Positions 1 through 6,831 of a DNA stretch of 7,396 bases are shown in pieces (position 1 is the stretch's first letter; each line of letters starts with the position of its first letter). The translations under genes and the position numbers were made by a program. Below the pieces are notes generated by a model, which saw only the letters and a program-made list of their open reading frames with translations, was not told the origin of the DNA and made no database searches. The DNA is from an uncultured Bacilli bacterium (GTDB taxonomy: Bacteria; Bacillota_I; Bacilli_A; RF39; UBA660). Location of the stretch: the NCBI GenBank assembly GCA_934096785.1, contig CAKONA010000051.1, forward strand, positions 1-7,396. Reading direction: 5' to 3'.

Positions 1-68
1 AACTTACTCCATATATCTTTTCTATACTTAGTAATTATACTTCTTTCTATTTCTTTATATTCTTCCAT
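1..68 (-). CDS. 5' end of a probable TtcA-family (PP-loop) tRNA thiolation protein, partial
   Basis: Only the first 22 codons are in the window; the gene runs off the left edge. The start ATG at 68-66 follows a GGAG Shine-Dalgarno. The peptide begins MEEYKEIERSIITKY and continues with RKDIWSK. From memory, this acidic/basic amphipathic opening resembles the N-terminus of clostridial proteins annotated as TtcA-like, PP-loop ATPases that 2-thiolate tRNA cytidine. In those proteins the SGGKDS ATP-binding loop comes later, so it would lie outside this window and cannot be checked here. The gene has its own promoter and follows a terminator, so it is a separate transcription unit. That a gene starts here is well supported; the family call is tentative. 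Confidence 0.55.
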   Translation of the reverse strand, partial: MEEYKEIERSIITKYRKDIWSK

Positions 69-98
69 AGTCACATCTCCAAAAAAAACATTAAATCA

Positions 99-127
99 AT
101 TTTACCAAATTTCTAGTTAAATGTCAT
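99..127 (-). promoter_or_regulatory. Sigma-A-like promoter of the left-end gene
   Basis: On the minus strand ATGACA (127-122) and TAAAAT (104-99) are separated by 17 bp. Each hexamer differs from the vegetative consensus at one position. The element lies between a terminator and the ATG at 68, so it is well placed to start the left-end transcript. Confidence 0.55.
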
Positions 128-133
128 CAATAA

Positions 134-163
134 TTTAAAAAGAACTACATTAAGTAATTCCTT
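134..163 (-). terminator. Weak intrinsic terminator after the phospholipase/HAD fusion gene
   Basis: On the minus strand GGAATTAC and GTAGTTCT can pair around the loop TTAAT, with two G-U pairs, and the stem can be lengthened by A-T pairs from the flanking AA and TT. It is followed by a run of five T. It begins a few bases after the stop codon of the gene ending at 169. The stem is poor in GC, so efficiency may be modest. Confidence 0.55.
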
Positions 164-168
164 CATAT

Positions 169-1401
169 CTATTTATTATCACATTCTATTATTTGTTCAA
201 TTAACTCTGGTATCTTTGACCAATCATCTGTTTGAACACCATCATAACTTTGATCATATGGTCCATACAAAATTGCTTTAATTCCATTTTCATTCGCAGA
301 AGTAATATGTCTTAACTCATTATCTATTAAAATATCATAGTTATGTTCTTTTAAGAATTCACTCTTAGAATAAAAGCCTAAATGTAAATGACTATAATTA
401 ACACTGTTACTTTCAAAATATTTAGATAAATTTTTAAGTAAAGACGCATACTTATTAAGTGGCCTTGCGCTTAGTAAATCAACTATATAACCTTTTTCTA
501 ACATTTTATTAAATGCTTCCACTACTCCTTCTTTTACTTTACCATAAGCCATATCTTCTCTGTGTTCTGTCCAGAAAAGACTAAGTTCAGCATCTCCCCA
601 CTTATATTCTTTAGTTTTATCTATTTCTGGATGTTCTTCTAAAAACTTATTCCAATAAAACTCTTCTAGTTCTTTAGTTGATAATATAGTGTCATCTATA
701 TCAACAGCAATCTTAATTTTAGAGTCATATTCATTCTTTACTTTTTTAAGTCTTTCTAACTCTTCTTTTACAAAGTTAGTTGTCTCATCTAAAGCTTTTT
801 CTAGAGATTCATCATCATATATCATAGATTCTTCTGCATCTTTATTCATGAATAAAGTCTTATTTGTGTAATCAATTGAACCACCTTCACCAAACAAACC
901 ATTAAGATTTAATTCAGTAATATCGCATGAAAAGCCAGAATAATCTTCCATATTAATTGATAAATTATCTAGATTATATCTATAAGCAAGTCTTTGTTGC
1001 ATCTTAATTCCTTCATAGTAACTTAACCAATTCTCATCTTTAATTAACTTTCCAGTTTTATCTATAACATATGGTTCTCCATCTATCTTCTTTTCATGTC
1101 TAGGATCAACATTAGTCTTCCAGTATTGATCAACAATTAAATGAACTAAATATCCAAAATAAAATGGATTACTTATAGAATTATAATATTTAATATAGAA
1201 GTTAGTGTAATCATTAGCTTGACCATCTTTAACTCTAAAATCCCAAAAATGTGATAAATACTTATCTTTAATTCCAGAATCTTTAGGAACATTTCTCCAA
1301 CAATCAGGTGACACAGTTCCTATTCTAAATAACCTTTCATCATAATGATAATCTTCATTAATCCTTTTAGCAATCGCTTCATGTACTCTAGCAGATGGCA
1401 T
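169..1401 (-). CDS. Zinc-dependent phospholipase C-like domain fused to a 5'-nucleotidase-type HAD hydrolase
   Basis: A 410-residue two-domain protein. The N-terminal half (about 1-220) resembles the clostridial zinc-dependent phospholipase C family: it opens MPSARVHEAIAKRIN and carries SHFWDF (50-55) and the helix GYLVHLIVDQYW (83-94), with His and Asp residues suited to metal binding. I see no signal peptide, so it is probably cytoplasmic. The C-terminal half (about 229-405) is a HAD hydrolase with AVDIDDT (nucleophile Asp234, acid/base Asp236), SAR at 311-313 as motif II and DILIDN at 355-360 as the acidic motif IV. The spacing fits the deoxy-5'-nucleotidase/NT5C-like branch. The start ATG has AAGGAG eight bases upstream and its own promoter. 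The substrate is unknown; a phosphomonoesterase acting on a nucleotide or phospholipid head group is inference. The domain calls are firm for HAD and fairly good for the N-terminal half. Confidence 0.8.
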   Translation of the reverse strand: MPSARVHEAIAKRINEDYHYDERLFRIGTVSPDCWRNVPKDSGIKDKYLSHFWDFRVKDGQANDYTNFYIKYYNSISNPFYFGYLVHLIVDQYWKTNVDPRHEKKIDGEPYVIDKTGKLIKDENWLSYYEGIKMQQRLAYRYNLDNLSINMEDYSGFSCDITELNLNGLFGEGGSIDYTNKTLFMNKDAEESMIYDDESLEKALDETTNFVKEELERLKKVKNEYDSKIKIAVDIDDTILSTKELEEFYWNKFLEEHPEIDKTKEYKWGDAELSLFWTEHREDMAYGKVKEGVVEAFNKMLEKGYIVDLLSARPLNKYASLLKNLSKYFESNSVNYSHLHLGFYSKSEFLKEHNYDILIDNELRHITSANENGIKAILYGPYDQSYDGVQTDDWSKIPELIEQIIECDNK

Positions 1402-1423
1402 ATTATCAACTCCTTATGAATTC

Positions 1424-1453
1424 ATTTTACCATTTTATAATCAAGTATGTAAA
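1424..1453 (-). promoter_or_regulatory. Probable promoter of the phospholipase/HAD fusion gene
   Basis: On the minus strand TTTACA (1453-1448) and TAAAAT (1429-1424) are separated by 18 bp, just upstream of the AAGGAG site at 1415-1410 and the ATG at 1401. No clear terminator separates it from the upstream HAD gene, so read-through from the operon is also possible. Confidence 0.5.
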
Positions 1454-1468
1454 TACTCACTTTATTTT

Positions 1469-2299
1469 TCATGATTTGGTATCATTAAATGCATTATCAA
1501 AAGTTAAATATTCTAGAATAAAATTAGCGACACCATTTTCATTATTGTCAAACTTAGTAATATAGGATGCATTTCTTTTCAAACTTGATACACCATTTTT
1601 CATAGCAACCTTGTATTTACATTTTTCAAACATAGAAACATCATTTATTCCATCTCCAAAACAAATAGATGAGTTATTCTTGGAATTAAAATATTTAAAA
1701 ATAATATCAATTGCATTTCCTTTAGAAGAATTAATATTGTCAATATCCATCAAATTGATAACACTTTTATCTATTGATAAATTATTTATTGAAATATTCA
1801 TACCGCTTAGTTCATTAACTGCTGATAAAAACCTTGATTTGTCAAAAGACAAAAGAACAATTTGAAATATTTCATCACAATTTTCACAAATTGAAGAAAA
1901 ATCAGAGACTTCTAAATCATATGATTCTTTTTCATCTTTATTTAAATCAAAAAATAATCTATATCTTTTACTAATTGAATTAAATATTGAATCAATTTTA
2001 AATTTTTTGCAAATATCAAATATTTTAATAACTAAACTTTTGCTTATAGAAAGTTTCTTGAAAAATTTATCATTTTTAGAATCATATATAATTGAACCAT
2101 TATCAGATACTAAAATAGCATTTATGCCCAGTTCGTCCATAAGTCTCATCAAATCAGGAAAACTTCTACCACTGATTAAAACAATTTTAATTCCAAATAA
2201 TTCGCATTTTTTTAAAACATTTTTAGTATAAAAAGAAATATTTCCACATGAATCAACTAAAGTTCCATCAATATCTAAAAACATAAAATCAATTTTCAT
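1469..2299 (-). CDS. Cof-type HAD-IIB family phosphatase
   Basis: A 276-residue HAD hydrolase of the Cof/subclass IIB type, which dephosphorylates small sugar-phosphate or cofactor-like substrates. All four motifs are present: FLDIDGTL (nucleophile Asp9, acid/base Asp11), SGR (43-45), Lys193 in SSKGNA (191-196) and FGDGINDVSMF (214-224). The cap lies between motifs II and III, as in subclass IIB. The reading frame stays open upstream to 2494, but that extra peptide is low-complexity, lies over the peptidase gene and precedes the HAD domain. I therefore chose the ATG at 2299, where the domain begins at once and an AAGAAAG site lies upstream. It overlaps the peptidase gene by 11 bp, so the two are translationally coupled and it is the last gene of the operon. 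The substrate cannot be read from the sequence. Confidence 0.85.
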   Translation of the reverse strand: MKIDFMFLDIDGTLVDSCGNISFYTKNVLKKCELFGIKIVLISGRSFPDLMRLMDELGINAILVSDNGSIIYDSKNDKFFKKLSISKSLVIKIFDICKKFKIDSIFNSISKRYRLFFDLNKDEKESYDLEVSDFSSICENCDEIFQIVLLSFDKSRFLSAVNELSGMNISINNLSIDKSVINLMDIDNINSSKGNAIDIIFKYFNSKNNSSICFGDGINDVSMFEKCKYKVAMKNGVSSLKRNASYITKFDNNENGVANFILEYLTFDNAFNDTKS

Positions 2300-2978
2300 T
2301 ATTAATATCTTTCTTAAAATTAGCTGAGTTATGATAGTTACATTTTTGATTATTAAAAATTGCATACTTTTTATTTCCAATAAAAGAAATTTTATTATCA
2401 GAAATAAATATAACATCTTCTTCAGGGAGATATATAGTTTTATATTTTTTTGAATATTCAATAAGATATTCTTTATTCTTCTTAAATCCCTCATTACTCA
2501 AATGACAAAGTATAGAATATCCATTTAAAAAATTTAAGCCATCAACATATTTAGAATAATTGCTCTTATCATCATCTAATATACAACTATCAATATTCTT
2601 ACCAAATATAATTGCTCCTGCACTACCAGCAAATATAACGCCATCATTTTTTAAATAATTTTGAATCTTAATAATATTAGAGTTTTGATTTAATTCATCT
2701 AACAATTTAAATGTATTACCACCGCCAATAAACAAAGCAGAATATTTATTAAAATCTATTTTGCTTAATTCAAGAGAACTTCTCACCATCTTGAATTTAG
2801 GAGAACCAAAGTATCTAACTTCATTAGAAAACCATTTATTACAACTATCATATGTTTTTTCATCTAATGCTAAAGGAATGTATAAAATAGGCTTGCTTTT
2901 ATCTATAACGTTATCAAACTTTTTGTAAGCAAAATTGGTTTGATTACCACTTCCTCCCCCACATAAAAATAATTTCAT
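2289..2978 (-). CDS. Peptidase S51 family protein (dipeptidase E / type 1 glutamine amidotransferase-like)
   Basis: A 229-residue protein of the S51 family, whose members (E. coli PepE, cyanophycinase) are serine peptidases cleaving Asp-containing dipeptides or cyanophycin. Visible motifs are the N-terminal FLCGGGS strand-loop (4-10), the FIGGGNTF loop (83-90), the nucleophile elbow GSAGAI with Ser119, and His159 in CHLSN, matching the expected catalytic Ser and His. No signal peptide is present, so it is cytoplasmic. The start is decided by a strong GGAGGTG site seven bases upstream of the ATG, and the gene overlaps the end of the AlaRS-like gene by 4 bp (ATGA). In this operon it could trim an aminoacyl or peptidyl product, or detoxify one; that is inference. 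An amidotransferase role is less likely because the nucleophile is Ser rather than Cys. Confidence 0.85.
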   Translation of the reverse strand: MKLFLCGGGSGNQTNFAYKKFDNVIDKSKPILYIPLALDEKTYDSCNKWFSNEVRYFGSPKFKMVRSSLELSKIDFNKYSALFIGGGNTFKLLDELNQNSNIIKIQNYLKNDGVIFAGSAGAIIFGKNIDSCILDDDKSNYSKYVDGLNFLNGYSILCHLSNEGFKKNKEYLIEYSKKYKTIYLPEEDVIFISDNKISFIGNKKYAIFNNQKCNYHNSANFKKDINNEN

Positions 2979-3964
2979 AAATTAACACCTCCAACTTTCT
3001 TAACAATTTCTTTATTAAATCCAGAAGAATTCAATCGATTTAAAAACTCTTCTCTTGATAAATTAATATCAATGTTAGGTAAATTAGTATAGCCTAAATC
3101 AGATAAGCGATTAATTAAAAATCTATTTCCATTTCTTACGTATTCTTTTGTAATATCTTCAATATTTCCTATAAATGAACTTTGCCAATCTCGCCAATAT
3201 ATAATGCATTCTTTAAGATAATTAATTTCATTTTTATTAAGATCTCTACCTTCTAAAAATTCAACTAACTTCTTCGAAAATAATCTAGCTCGATATCCCA
3301 TATTCTTATTTGATGGTTTGATATCATTAACAGAAAGTAATGAAATGGCTGATAAAAGTGCTTTAATCTTAGAAGGAATCATTAAACTATCTGAAAACAA
3401 ATCATAATATGATTTTTGAGAAACAGCCCACCTGATTCTTTCTAAACCAAAGCCCAAATCGCACATAGATTCAATCGGAATATTTTCGTTATCGCATTTT
3501 ACTTTTGTAAAAAAAGTCGAATCACCAATTTCAACATTATTATAATAGTAAAAAGTTCTTTTTCCCTCTAAATAAATATCTCCCCATTTATCAACATAAT
3601 AATCAGAGTTTGTTATAATTTCATTTTTTCTAAGTCCAACATTACATAAAAAATCATACCAATCTTTAACCATACTTATATATTCTTCTTCAGAGTTATT
3701 AATTATAGAAGATGTTGCATTAACAAAAGCTAAAGAAGTACCTTCGCATAAATCATTGATATACTGACTTCTAATAACAGGCTGAGGTATAAAAATCTTA
3801 GTATCTGATGGTAACAACATATTTCTGTATTTTTTTAATAAAGGTTGAATCCCAGCTGAAATAAATACAGTATCTTTATTATTTCCAACGCAGTGAGGTT
3901 TTTCAATTACATAACCATTCTGTTCAAAAAAATTGGAAACATTTTTTGATTCTATTGTATTCAT
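2975..3964 (-). CDS. Truncated alanyl-tRNA synthetase-like enzyme (catalytic core only)
   Basis: A 329-residue class II synthetase homologue resembling the first part of AlaRS. Residues 11-45 match the AlaRS opening (NFFEQNGYVI, DTVFISAGIQPL). IPQPVIRSQYINDL (59-72) corresponds to motif 2, with Arg65 as the ATP-binding arginine. CDLGFGLERI (168-177) corresponds to motif 3 (DTGMGLERI in AlaRS), and Asp169 sits where AlaRS binds the substrate amino group. PSNKNMGYRARLFSKKLVEF (217-236) matches the start of the AlaRS tRNA-recognition helices. Two AlaRS signatures are altered: the RHHTFFEMLGN stretch is replaced by FVNATSSIINN, and GPCGPCTEI is reduced to GDSTFF. The editing and C-terminal domains are absent; housekeeping AlaRS is near 875 residues. 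It probably adenylates an amino acid for a pathway rather than for translation, but the amino acid and acceptor are unknown. It lies 14 bp after the AdoMet synthetase gene, with an AAAGGA site. Confidence 0.8.
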   Translation of the reverse strand: MNTIESKNVSNFFEQNGYVIEKPHCVGNNKDTVFISAGIQPLLKKYRNMLLPSDTKIFIPQPVIRSQYINDLCEGTSLAFVNATSSIINNSEEEYISMVKDWYDFLCNVGLRKNEIITNSDYYVDKWGDIYLEGKRTFYYYNNVEIGDSTFFTKVKCDNENIPIESMCDLGFGLERIRWAVSQKSYYDLFSDSLMIPSKIKALLSAISLLSVNDIKPSNKNMGYRARLFSKKLVEFLEGRDLNKNEINYLKECIIYWRDWQSSFIGNIEDITKEYVRNGNRFLINRLSDLGYTNLPNIDINLSREEFLNRLNSSGFNKEIVKKVGGVNL

Positions 3965-3978
3965 ATACTTTATCCTTT

Positions 3979-5110
3979 CTAATAACTATTCAATTTTAAT
4001 TTTTCATTAATTATTTCAAGAGTAACCTTTTCATGATTAGTTATATATTTATTTACTATATTATTTATATCTTCTAAAATTTCCTTATCAACGTTCTCAT
4101 TTAATTCAACACTAACATTCCAAGGGTCATTAATATCATCTCCCATTTTAGAAGTGCAATAGACAACGTTTTGAATATTATATTTGTCAAAGATTTCCTT
4201 GCTTATCATATCCCCAATAGCTGTAAATAGCTTGCCAGTATGATACACAGGATTCTTACCACATGCCGCCTCCATACTAAAGTTTCTGCAAAAGGGAATT
4301 ACACCTCTTGATCTATTTCCCCTACCAACTGCTCCTTCATCGCCACTTTCTACAGCACTACCAGTTAAAGTCATATATAAATCATTATTCTCATAATTAT
4401 CTCTTGTATTCAAATAAACATTAACGGAATTATTTTCAAAAGTTTCTTTAACAATATTAACAATATCTTTTTTAATCTTTTGTAGTTTAGATTTATAATC
4501 ATTTGAATTTAAAGTTTGTTCAATATTTAGTACAACATGTTCTAATTTGCTTAAAGGATAATAACTAACAGTTGTTGATGTATCATTACATCTATTATGA
4601 TTATTATGTCTTTTTGCATCTTCAATTCCAGTAACTTCAAAAAAGTTTTTTCTTTCATTTTTTGTGTTATTATTCTCATCATATATAACACCAGGTCCCT
4701 CATTATGATGTGTATTATCAATAATAATTAAATCATTATTTAAATCTAGCATTGGAAAAAGTTCGTTAAAATAATTCTTAATTGTATTAGAAACAATATT
4801 CATATAATCAATTCTTTCATTGTTAAATCTATCAGTAAATCTTCCATTCACAAGAATTCTTATAGGTGCAACCATCTTACCACCACCAAATTTAACAATA
4901 GAGCCTCCTCCTAAAATAGAAAGCTTGTCAATCATATGTCTAAGAATAACACCATAATTATTTAAACAATAAATTTGAATAATTTGCCGAAATTTTTTCA
5001 GCCAAAGTATCACAAATATTATCTGGATGCCCCTTTCCTTTTGTTTCTACGACTTCAAAGTCTTGCTTATCAATATTTTTTCTTTCATTAACATAAATAA
5101 ATGTTTTCAT
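3979..5110 (-). pseudogene. mat: Archaeal-type S-adenosylmethionine synthetase, split by a one-base insertion
   Basis: This enzyme makes AdoMet from methionine and ATP. The family is the archaeal-type synthetase, not the usual bacterial MetK. The ATG at 5110 (AAGGAG ten bases upstream) opens a frame encoding the family N-terminus, with ETKGKGHPDNICDTLAEK at about 22-39, which ends at a TAA at 4960-4958. The rest of the protein is in the next frame, which can be read back only to a GTG at 5013. Dropping one T from the TTT run at 4973-4971 joins the frames as NYSNYCLNNYGVILRHMIDK, colinear with relatives. The restored protein has 376 residues and keeps KFGGGKMVAPI, SGDEGAVGRGNRSRG and MEAACGKNPVYHTGKLF. 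A product starting at the GTG would lack the GHPD active-site motif. It is first in a four-gene operon behind a leader with an attenuator-like hairpin. A sequencing error, true inactivation or programmed frameshifting are all possible. Confidence 0.85.
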
Positions 5111-5140
5111 AAGCTCTCAACTCCTTCACATTAAAAATTT

Positions 5141-5182
5141 TTAATAAAATTTATAGCAATCATAAGTCACTATCTTCAACAT
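5141..5182 (-). other. Possible 13-codon mini-ORF between attenuator and mat
   Basis: An ATG at 5182 preceded by AAGGA at four-base spacing opens MLKIVTYDCYKFY and stops at TAA (5143-5141). It lies after the hairpin and before the mat ribosome binding site, in the same frame as the 40-codon leader ORF. A frame this short can arise by chance in AT-rich DNA, so it is recorded only as a possibility. Confidence 0.2.
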
Positions 5183-5193
5183 CACTTCCTTAC

Positions 5194-5238
5194 AAAAAAA
5201 TGTTCAAACACATAGTTCTATTATGCATTTGAACATTT
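5194..5238 (-). terminator. Strong hairpin with T run in the mat leader: intrinsic terminator or attenuator
   Basis: On the minus strand the arm 5238-5222 (AAATGTTCAAATGCATA) pairs with 5214-5198 (TATGTGTTTGAACATTT) for 17 bp, with two G-U pairs and a seven-base loop. A run of seven T follows, three of them in the stem. It lies downstream of the operon promoter and about 80 bases upstream of the mat start, so it would stop most transcripts before the operon unless relieved. The small leader ORF runs through the 5' arm and ends within the 3' arm, so a translating ribosome would open the hairpin. No T-box sequence (AGGGTGG) or recognisable SAM riboswitch core was seen. Confidence 0.75.
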
Positions 5239-5326
5239 CAAAAATTAAAGATAAAAATAAGCAAAGCAAAATACTACATTTACTATTTTTTAACAAAAAT
5301 AAGAATTCATGAATATTTAGCTGCAT
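5204..5326 (-). CDS. Small cysteine-rich leader peptide (40 aa), probable attenuation ORF
   Basis: A 40-codon ORF with a textbook ribosome binding site: AAGGAG, seven bases, then ATG at 5326, about 30 bases after the predicted transcription start. The peptide opens MQLNIHEFLFLLKNSKC, continues with a hydrophobic stretch (about 18-29: SILLCLFLSLIF) and ends with EMFKCIIELCV. It has four cysteines (17, 22, 34, 39), all in its second half, and many Leu and Ile codons. Codons from about 31 onward lie in the 5' arm, loop and 3' arm of the terminator hairpin, and the TGA (5206-5204) is inside the 3' arm. That overlap suggests a leader whose translation controls read-through into the AdoMet synthetase operon, perhaps sensing cysteine supply. 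Alternatives are a small membrane peptide or a precursor peptide modified by the operon. I recognise no family. Translation is likely; the role is inference. Confidence 0.55.
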   Translation of the reverse strand: MQLNIHEFLFLLKNSKCSILLCLFLSLIFEMFKCIIELCV

Positions 5327-5358
5327 AAAATTTCTCCTTAAATAAATATAATACCACT

Positions 5359-5386
5359 ATTCTAACATACTTATCTATTTTGTCAA
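5359..5386 (-). promoter_or_regulatory. Strong sigma-A-type promoter of the leader/mat operon
   Basis: On the minus strand a perfect TTGACA (5386-5381) and TAGAAT (5364-5359; one mismatch to TATAAT) are separated by 16 bp. Transcription should begin near 5352, a few bases before the leader ORF ribosome binding site. A short AT-rich inverted repeat, AATAAT (5404-5399) and ATTATT (5390-5385), overlaps the edge of the -35 box and could be an operator, though it may be chance. Confidence 0.75.
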
Positions 5387-5415
5387 TAATTTTTAATGAT
5401 TATTATGCCTTTATT

Positions 5416-5444
5416 CTTTTACATACGTGAATAATTAGTAAAAG
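5416..5444 (-). repeat. Inverted repeat just after the acetyltransferase gene
   Basis: CTTTTAC (5444-5438) and GTAAAAG (5422-5416) are a perfect 7-bp inverted repeat around a 15-base loop, starting two bases after the acetyltransferase stop codon. No T run follows on the minus strand, so it is not a typical intrinsic terminator, but it may mark the end of the upstream transcript or protect its 3' end. Confidence 0.4.
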
Positions 5445-5445
5445 T

Positions 5446-5856
5446 TCACATATTTTTTAACCACATATACATCCCATCTTCAGCAACTTCTTTTTTAACT
5501 TTAAATCCAAACTTTTCATAAAAAAGTTGTTTACCAGGTGCTGATAATAATTCAATAATCATTTCTTCTCCATCTAATAAACTGTCTTTAACATAAGTCA
5601 TCAATGATTCAATTAGTTTTCTGCCAATTCCTTTGCCTTGATAAGGAAGCATTACTATAACATCAAATATAAATCCAGCATATCCTCCATCAGTCACAAA
5701 TCTTGCCATACCAATAGTCTTACCATCAAGAACATATTTAACATTTATACCATTTTCTACTGAAAGCTTAAGCAATCTTAAAGATGGTACCTTCCAACCA
5801 ACTGAATTTAGTATTTCAATGTATTCTTCTATAGTTAATTTATTATATTCTACCAT
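5446..5856 (-). CDS. GNAT family N-acetyltransferase
   Basis: A 136-residue single-domain GNAT protein, which would transfer an acetyl group from acetyl-CoA to an amine. The acetyl-CoA-binding motif A is clear: FDVIVMLPYQGKGIGRKLIE (64-83) with QGKGIG at 73-78. Motif B follows with LFYEKFGFKV (111-120), the usual Y/F-E-K-x-G-F signature. The length is typical for the family. The frame can be extended four codons to a GTG at 5868, but that GTG lies inside the Shine-Dalgarno sequence GTGGAGG, so the ATG at 5856, five bases after GGAGG, is the better start. It lies 21 bp after the DUF6179-like gene with no promoter between, so it is likely the third gene of that transcript. The substrate is not predictable. 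Confidence 0.85.
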   Translation of the reverse strand: MVEYNKLTIEEYIEILNSVGWKVPSLRLLKLSVENGINVKYVLDGKTIGMARFVTDGGYAGFIFDVIVMLPYQGKGIGRKLIESLMTYVKDSLLDGEEMIIELLSAPGKQLFYEKFGFKVKKEVAEDGMYMWLKNM

Positions 5857-5877
5857 TCTTTCCTCCACTTAAGTCAA

Positions 5878-6831
5878 TTATATAATAACTATCTCACATT
5901 TGCCAAGCAATTCTTCTAACTTTCTATTTGAAATAAAATACAAAATAGTTTTACTAGCCTTAGAATAATACATATCTAAATATTCACGTACATCACTATT
6001 AAAATTATACTTATCTTTAAGTCTACTAAACGATTCAAGGAGTTTATCATTAAAACAATTATTCTTATAATCATTATAAATACTATCTATACATATTAAA
6101 TCAGTATTCAAACATTCTACTTCTTCATTACAATATAAAAGTAAAATTGAAATTAAGAATACATCACTAAATATATTTATAACAATATCTTTATAATTAA
6201 CATATTTCTTCTTTAACATTCTTTTGATCGATTCAACATCAAAGCATCTACAAAAGATATTTTCATAATTAATATATCTTAAATACTTATCAATAAACAA
6301 AATACCATTAAGTTTTATTCTTTCTAAAGCACATTCATAATCAGCACTTATTATAGTTCTATCTGAATAATAACTATAATTATATTTTTTAAAGAAACAA
6401 TCAATTCCATCTTTTAAAGTACTGTTATAGTAATAGTTATCTATCCTAATCATATTTTTAAGGAATACAACTTTATAAAACATTTTAGTTTTAAGAACAA
6501 ACTCCTTTAATTTATTTAAAGATTTATCATACAAAATAAATATATCTTCATTAAGTAATAATCCAATTCCTAAATTAATATCAAAATCTTTCAAACACAA
6601 ATCAAACGTAAACATAATAGAATTATGAATATATTTTAGTTCATTAACATTAACAGTACTAACAAGTCCACCTTTTAAATGAACACATTTATAATGTAAA
6701 AGTTCTAATAATTTATTATATATTAAGTCTCTATCATCTAAAGAAATAATTCCATAACAGTAGCAATATTTAATTAAAGACTCCGTATAATTATTTTGAT
6801 CAATGTTATTTATAGAAGTTAAATTACTCAT
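5878..6831 (-). CDS. DUF6179-like protein of unknown function
   Basis: A 317-residue protein that I match from memory to DUF6179, a clostridial family without known function. Supporting stretches are YTESLIKYCYCYGIIS (15-30), LKGGLVSTVNVNELKYIHNS (52-71; the family often has a GxSSSVxxE-like pattern here), DGIDCFFKKYN (141-151) and GILFIDKYLRYINYENIFCR (176-195). No signal peptide or enzyme motif is visible; a hydrophobic patch at about 219-233 is too short and mixed to call a membrane span. An upstream extension to a TTG at 6843 is possible, but the ATG at 6831 with GGTG six bases before it is preferred, giving an 8-bp overlap with the upstream gene (ATGAGTAA). That overlap implies translational coupling and joint function with the DUF6323-like protein. 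Confidence 0.7.
   Translation of the reverse strand: MSNLTSINNIDQNNYTESLIKYCYCYGIISLDDRDLIYNKLLELLHYKCVHLKGGLVSTVNVNELKYIHNSIMFTFDLCLKDFDINLGIGLLLNEDIFILYDKSLNKLKEFVLKTKMFYKVVFLKNMIRIDNYYYNSTLKDGIDCFFKKYNYSYYSDRTIISADYECALERIKLNGILFIDKYLRYINYENIFCRCFDVESIKRMLKKKYVNYKDIVINIFSDVFLISILLLYCNEEVECLNTDLICIDSIYNDYKNNCFNDKLLESFSRLKDKYNFNSDVREYLDMYYSKASKTILYFISNRKLEELLGKCEIVII

Noticed and set aside
689..871. Plus-strand frame of 60 codons
   Set aside because: It lies fully inside the phospholipase/HAD fusion gene, is low-complexity Ser/Leu/Phe sequence, and has no homology signal.
1611..2231. Two plus-strand frames of 84 and 74 codons
   Set aside because: Both are antisense shadows of the Cof-type HAD gene, rich in Ile, Leu and Ser, with no ribosome binding site or recognisable domain.
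2300..2494. 65-codon N-terminal extension of the Cof-type HAD gene
   Set aside because: It overlaps the peptidase S51 gene in another frame, encodes low-complexity Ile/Leu/Lys sequence, and the HAD domain starts exactly at the internal ATG at 2299.
5141..5206. TGA of the leader ORF read as selenocysteine, continuing to the TAA at 5141
   Set aside because: The frame does stay open for 20 more codons and includes further cysteines, but no SECIS element is visible and the hairpin with its T run is explained as a terminator.
4958..5440. Known SAM riboswitch or T-box ahead of mat
   Set aside because: Expected because the operon begins with an AdoMet synthetase gene, but I could not find the T-box AGGGTGG sequence or a convincing SAM-I or SMK core; the hairpin is better explained together with the leader ORF.
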